Source: an uncultured Clostridia bacterium (GTDB taxonomy: Bacteria > Bacillota > Clostridia > Oscillospirales > Acutalibacteraceae). From it: a DNA stretch of 6,122 bases. Below are positions 6,020-6,122 of the stretch, one piece after another. Where the stretch lies: contig CALWMQ010000057.1 of NCBI GenBank assembly GCA_944382025.1, forward strand, positions 1 through 6,122. The letters are read 5' to 3'. The notes under the pieces are model-generated. The model was not told the origin of the DNA. It saw nothing but the letters and a program-made list of their open reading frames with translations, and ran no database searches. Position numbers and translations under genes: made by a program. The stretch's first letter is position 1; each line of letters starts with the position of its first letter.

Positions 6020-6122
6020 GCCCAAAATCAATATTATTCTCCCTGTTGGCATGCAGCGATAAAATATTAACACATCATTTTAAAGCCTTTGGTTTTTGAT
6101 TATCACAGCAAAAACTGAAGGC
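6020..6122. other. AT-rich 3' end of the window, no gene recognised
   Basis: No feature can be supported here. On the minus strand a frame is open from the window edge down to a TGA at 6075-6077 (16 codons), so the tail of a convergent gene could enter from the right, but this length is meaningless by itself. The base composition is clearly more AT-rich than the coding region before 5661. Confidence 0.3.

Overview
The window is a bacterial chromosomal segment, most likely from a Clostridia-class Firmicute (perhaps an Oscillospirales relative). This rests on the Firmicutes-type HolA delta subunit, an RNase M5-like Toprim/DUF4093 protein, strong AGGAGG-type ribosome binding sites and a tRNA gene with an encoded CCA. 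The lineage is an inference from protein style; no rRNA is present to confirm it. All recognisable genes lie on the + strand.

Layout: (1) positions 1-1370 hold the 3' three quarters of typA/bipA, a ribosome-associated translational GTPase; its N-terminal G domain lies outside the window. (2) After about 200 nt without a visible terminator comes comEC (1581-3830), the DNA-uptake channel protein. Its C-terminal metallo-beta-lactamase-like domain has lost the metal-binding motif. (3) holA, the DNA polymerase III delta subunit (clamp loader), starts at 3938 behind a good RBS. It is interrupted by one in-frame TAG at 4670-4672, and the same frame continues to 5038 with clear delta-subunit sequence. 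(4) A Toprim protein related to RNase M5 (5068-5661) follows 29 nt later. (5) tRNA-Leu(GAG) (5732-5815) has a perfect TTGACA-17-TATAAT promoter and an intrinsic terminator. (6) The last ~250 nt are AT-rich and hold no recognisable gene, but contain a second strong intrinsic terminator and an inverted, imperfect copy of a tRNA T-arm.

The genes from comEC to the Toprim protein are co-oriented and closely spaced, and no terminator is visible between them, so they may be co-transcribed, possibly from upstream of typA. They form a housekeeping translation/replication/RNA-processing neighbourhood, not an accessory island. The main anomalies are the amber codon inside an essential replication gene, the apparently dead nuclease-like domain of ComEC, and the tRNA-like fragment in the AT-rich tail. 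I did not see a defence system, CRISPR array, insertion sequence or integrase.
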